NCBI GenBank assembly: GCA_041601535.1
Contig: JBFIHZ010000009.1
Span: forward strand, 1 to 28,798
Direction: 5' to 3'
Length of the DNA: 28,798 bases
DNA from: JBFIHZ01 sp041601535
GTDB lineage: Bacteria; Pseudomonadota; Gammaproteobacteria; Xanthomonadales; SZUA-36
Positions 27,117 through 28,798 of the stretch are shown here, piece by piece. The notes under the pieces are model-generated. The model was not told the DNA's origin. It ran no database searches and was given only the letters and a program-made list of their open reading frames with translations. Both the position numbers and the translations under genes were made by a program. The first letter of the stretch is position 1; each line of letters begins with the position of its first letter.

Positions 27117-28798
27117 ATGTTCAGCAAGGAATTGGAACTGTCCATCAGCCAGGCCTACCAGGAAGCCCGGGAAAGCCGCCATGAGTTCCTTACCGTCGAG
27201 CACATGCTGCTGGCCTTGCTGGAAAACGCTTCCGCACTGGCCATTCTGAGTTCCTGCGGCGCCAACATTCCGGCACTGGAAAAAGAGATCCGCAAGGTGC
27301 TGGAAGACACCGTGCCCTTGCTGAAAGAAGGCGATAGCCGCGACACCCAGCCCACCATCGGTTTTCAGCGCGTGCTGCAACGCGCGCTGTACCACGTGCA
27401 GTCGGCCGGCAAGGAAGAAGTGCTGGGCGCCAACGTGCTGGTCGCCATATTCAGCGAAAAAGACTCCTACGCCAGTTACCTGCTGCACCGCCAGGACGTG
27501 ACCCGTCTGGACGTGGTGAATTACATCTCGCACGGCCTCAGCAAGGTGGAAGGTGAACAGCAGCCCGATGCCAGCGCGGATGTGCTGGATGGGCAGAACG
27601 AGGCAGCGGACAAGAAAAGCGGCGCACTGGACCGGTTTACCGCCAACCTGAACCAGCGTGCGCTGGATGACCAGATTGATCCGCTGATCGGCCGCGGCAA
27701 GGAAATTGAACGCACCATCCAGGTGCTGTGCCGCCGGCGCAAGAACAACCCGCTGTTCGTGGGTGAGGCCGGCGTGGGCAAAACCGCCATGGCCGAAGGC
27801 CTGGCCCTGCGCATCGTGCGCAAGGAAGTGCCGGAAATTCTCACTGACGCCACCATTTACGCCCTGGACCTGGGCGCATTGCTGGCCGGCACCAAGTACC
27901 GCGGCGATTTCGAAAAACGCCTCAAGGCAGTGATCGGCGAACTGGGCGACACGCCCGGCGCCATCCTGTTTATCGATGAAATCCACACCATCATTGGTGC
28001 CGGTGCCGCATCCGGCGGCGTGATGGATGCCTCCAACCTGATCAAGCCGGTACTGGCTTCGGGTGAACTGCGTTGCATGGGCAGTACCACCTTCCAGGAG
28101 TTCCGCGGTGTGTTCGAGAAAGACCGCGCGCTGGCCCGGCGTTTCCAGAAAATCGATATCGTCGAGCCCACCGTGACGGAAACCGTGGAAATCCTGCGCG
28201 GACTGAAATCGCGGTTTGAAGAGCACCACCACGTGGAGTACACCGACGAAGCACTGAAGGCTGCCGCGGAACTGTCCGCCCGCCATATCAACGACCGTCA
28301 TTTACCGGACAAGGCGATTGACGTGATCGATGAGGCCGGCGCGCGCCAGCGCATGCTGCCGGCCGATGAACGCAAAAGCGTACTGGACGAACACGATATC
28401 GAACACATCATCGCGCATATGGCGCGCATCCCGGCCAAGCAGGTGTCGCGCTCCGACCGCGACTCGCTGCGCACCCTGGAGCGCGACCTGAAACTGGTGG
28501 TGTTTGGCCAGGATGAGGCCATCGATGCACTGGCGTCCTCCATCAAGATGGCGCGCTCCGGCCTGGGCGAGGAAGACAAGCCGATTGGTTCCTTCCTGTT
28601 CGCCGGCCCCACCGGCGTGGGCAAAACCGAAGTTACCCGGCAGTTGTCGCTGACCCTGGGGATAGAACTGATCCGCTTCGACATGTCGGAGTACATGGAA
28701 GCGCACTCGGTGTCGCGGCTGGTGGGTGCACCGCCGGGTTATGTCGGCTTTGACCGGGGCGGACTGCTGACCGAGGCGGTGACACGCAACCCGCACGC
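27117..28798 (+). CDS. clpA: ClpA AAA+ unfoldase, N-terminal part
   Basis: ClpA unfolds substrates and threads them into the ClpP peptidase. 560 complete codons are visible before the window ends inside the second AAA+ module. The N-terminal Clp_N repeat domain that docks ClpS spans about 1-145, followed by an acidic linker. The first Walker A is GEAGVGKT with Lys222, the Walker B is LFIDEIHT, and the second Walker A is GPTGVGKT with Lys503. These match E. coli Lys220 and Lys501. DMSEYMEAHSVSRLVGAPPGYVG follows in part. The ATG at 27117 has AAGGA nine bases upstream. The 120-base gap after clpS shows no clear promoter or terminator. Confidence 0.97.
   Translation, partial: MFSKELELSISQAYQEARESRHEFLTVEHMLLALLENASALAILSSCGANIPALEKEIRKVLEDTVPLLKEGDSRDTQPTIGFQRVLQRALYHVQSAGKEEVLGANVLVAIFSEKDSYASYLLHRQDVTRLDVVNYISHGLSKVEGEQQPDASADVLDGQNEAADKKSGALDRFTANLNQRALDDQIDPLIGRGKEIERTIQVLCRRRKNNPLFVGEAGVGKTAMAEGLALRIVRKEVPEILTDATIYALDLGALLAGTKYRGDFEKRLKAVIGELGDTPGAILFIDEIHTIIGAGAASGGVMDASNLIKPVLASGELRCMGSTTFQEFRGVFEKDRALARRFQKIDIVEPTVTETVEILRGLKSRFEEHHHVEYTDEALKAAAELSARHINDRHLPDKAIDVIDEAGARQRMLPADERKSVLDEHDIEHIIAHMARIPAKQVSRSDRDSLRTLERDLKLVVFGQDEAIDALASSIKMARSGLGEEDKPIGSFLFAGPTGVGKTEVTRQLSLTLGIELIRFDMSEYMEAHSVSRLVGAPPGYVGFDRGGLLTEAVTRNPH

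Noticed and set aside
27021..28301. 426-codon open frame on the - strand opposite clpA
   Set aside because: It is a shadow of clpA in GC-rich DNA; the + strand frame has full ClpA motifs and the - strand product resembles nothing.

Overview
The window looks like core chromosome of a gammaproteobacterium with fairly high G+C. Evidence for this is the gene order fabH-fabD-fabG-acpP-fabF-(pabB)-pabC-mltG-tmk-holB-pilZ, the mnmA-hflD pair and the clpS-clpA pair, all classic gammaproteobacterial neighbourhoods. I cannot name the genus. I see no phage, insertion sequence, CRISPR array, tRNA or rRNA. Almost all of the sequence is intact, recognisable coding sequence.

Region 1 (1-9223, + strand) is one long run of co-directional genes. 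It holds fatty-acid initiation and elongation (fabH, fabD, fabG, acpP, fabF), p-aminobenzoate synthesis for folate (pabB, pabC), a cell-wall endolytic transglycosylase (mltG), thymidylate kinase (tmk), the delta-prime subunit of the DNA polymerase III clamp loader (holB) and the type IV pilus protein PilZ. Several junctions overlap by 1 to 8 bases, so translational coupling is likely. Three consecutive or near-consecutive genes use non-ATG starts: fabF GTG, pabB GTG and pabC TTG.

Region 2 (9329-13535) holds a class V PLP enzyme (- strand) divergent from the Y-family polymerase gene dinB (+). A long-chain acyl-CoA ligase gene (fadD-like, -) converges on dinB.

Region 3 (13834-21620, + strand) holds a GCS2-type carboxylate-amine ligase fused to two CBS domains and an overlapping small lipoprotein gene. 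These are followed by a full-length Lhr helicase and an OmpA-domain lipoprotein with a glycine zipper. A strong bidirectional terminator (about 21709-21741) closes the region.

Region 4 (21764-26557, - strand) is mnmA (tRNA 2-thiouridylase), hflD and acnA (aconitase A). Region 5 (26676-28798, + strand) is clpS followed by clpA, which runs off the window. Together these two encode the N-degron adaptor and the unfoldase of the ClpAP protease.

I found no convincing undescribed multi-gene system. The observations most worth checking are local. A 20-bp imperfect duplication at the hflD start creates a 7-codon upstream ORF ending in an ATGA overlap. TAAAAT boxes lie 5 to 6 bases upstream of the lhr and clpS start codons and suggest leaderless messages. 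A G+C hairpin abuts the mnmA start codon. The GCS2-CBS fusion is paired with a lipoprotein. PabB carries alanine where E. coli PabB has its catalytic lysine.
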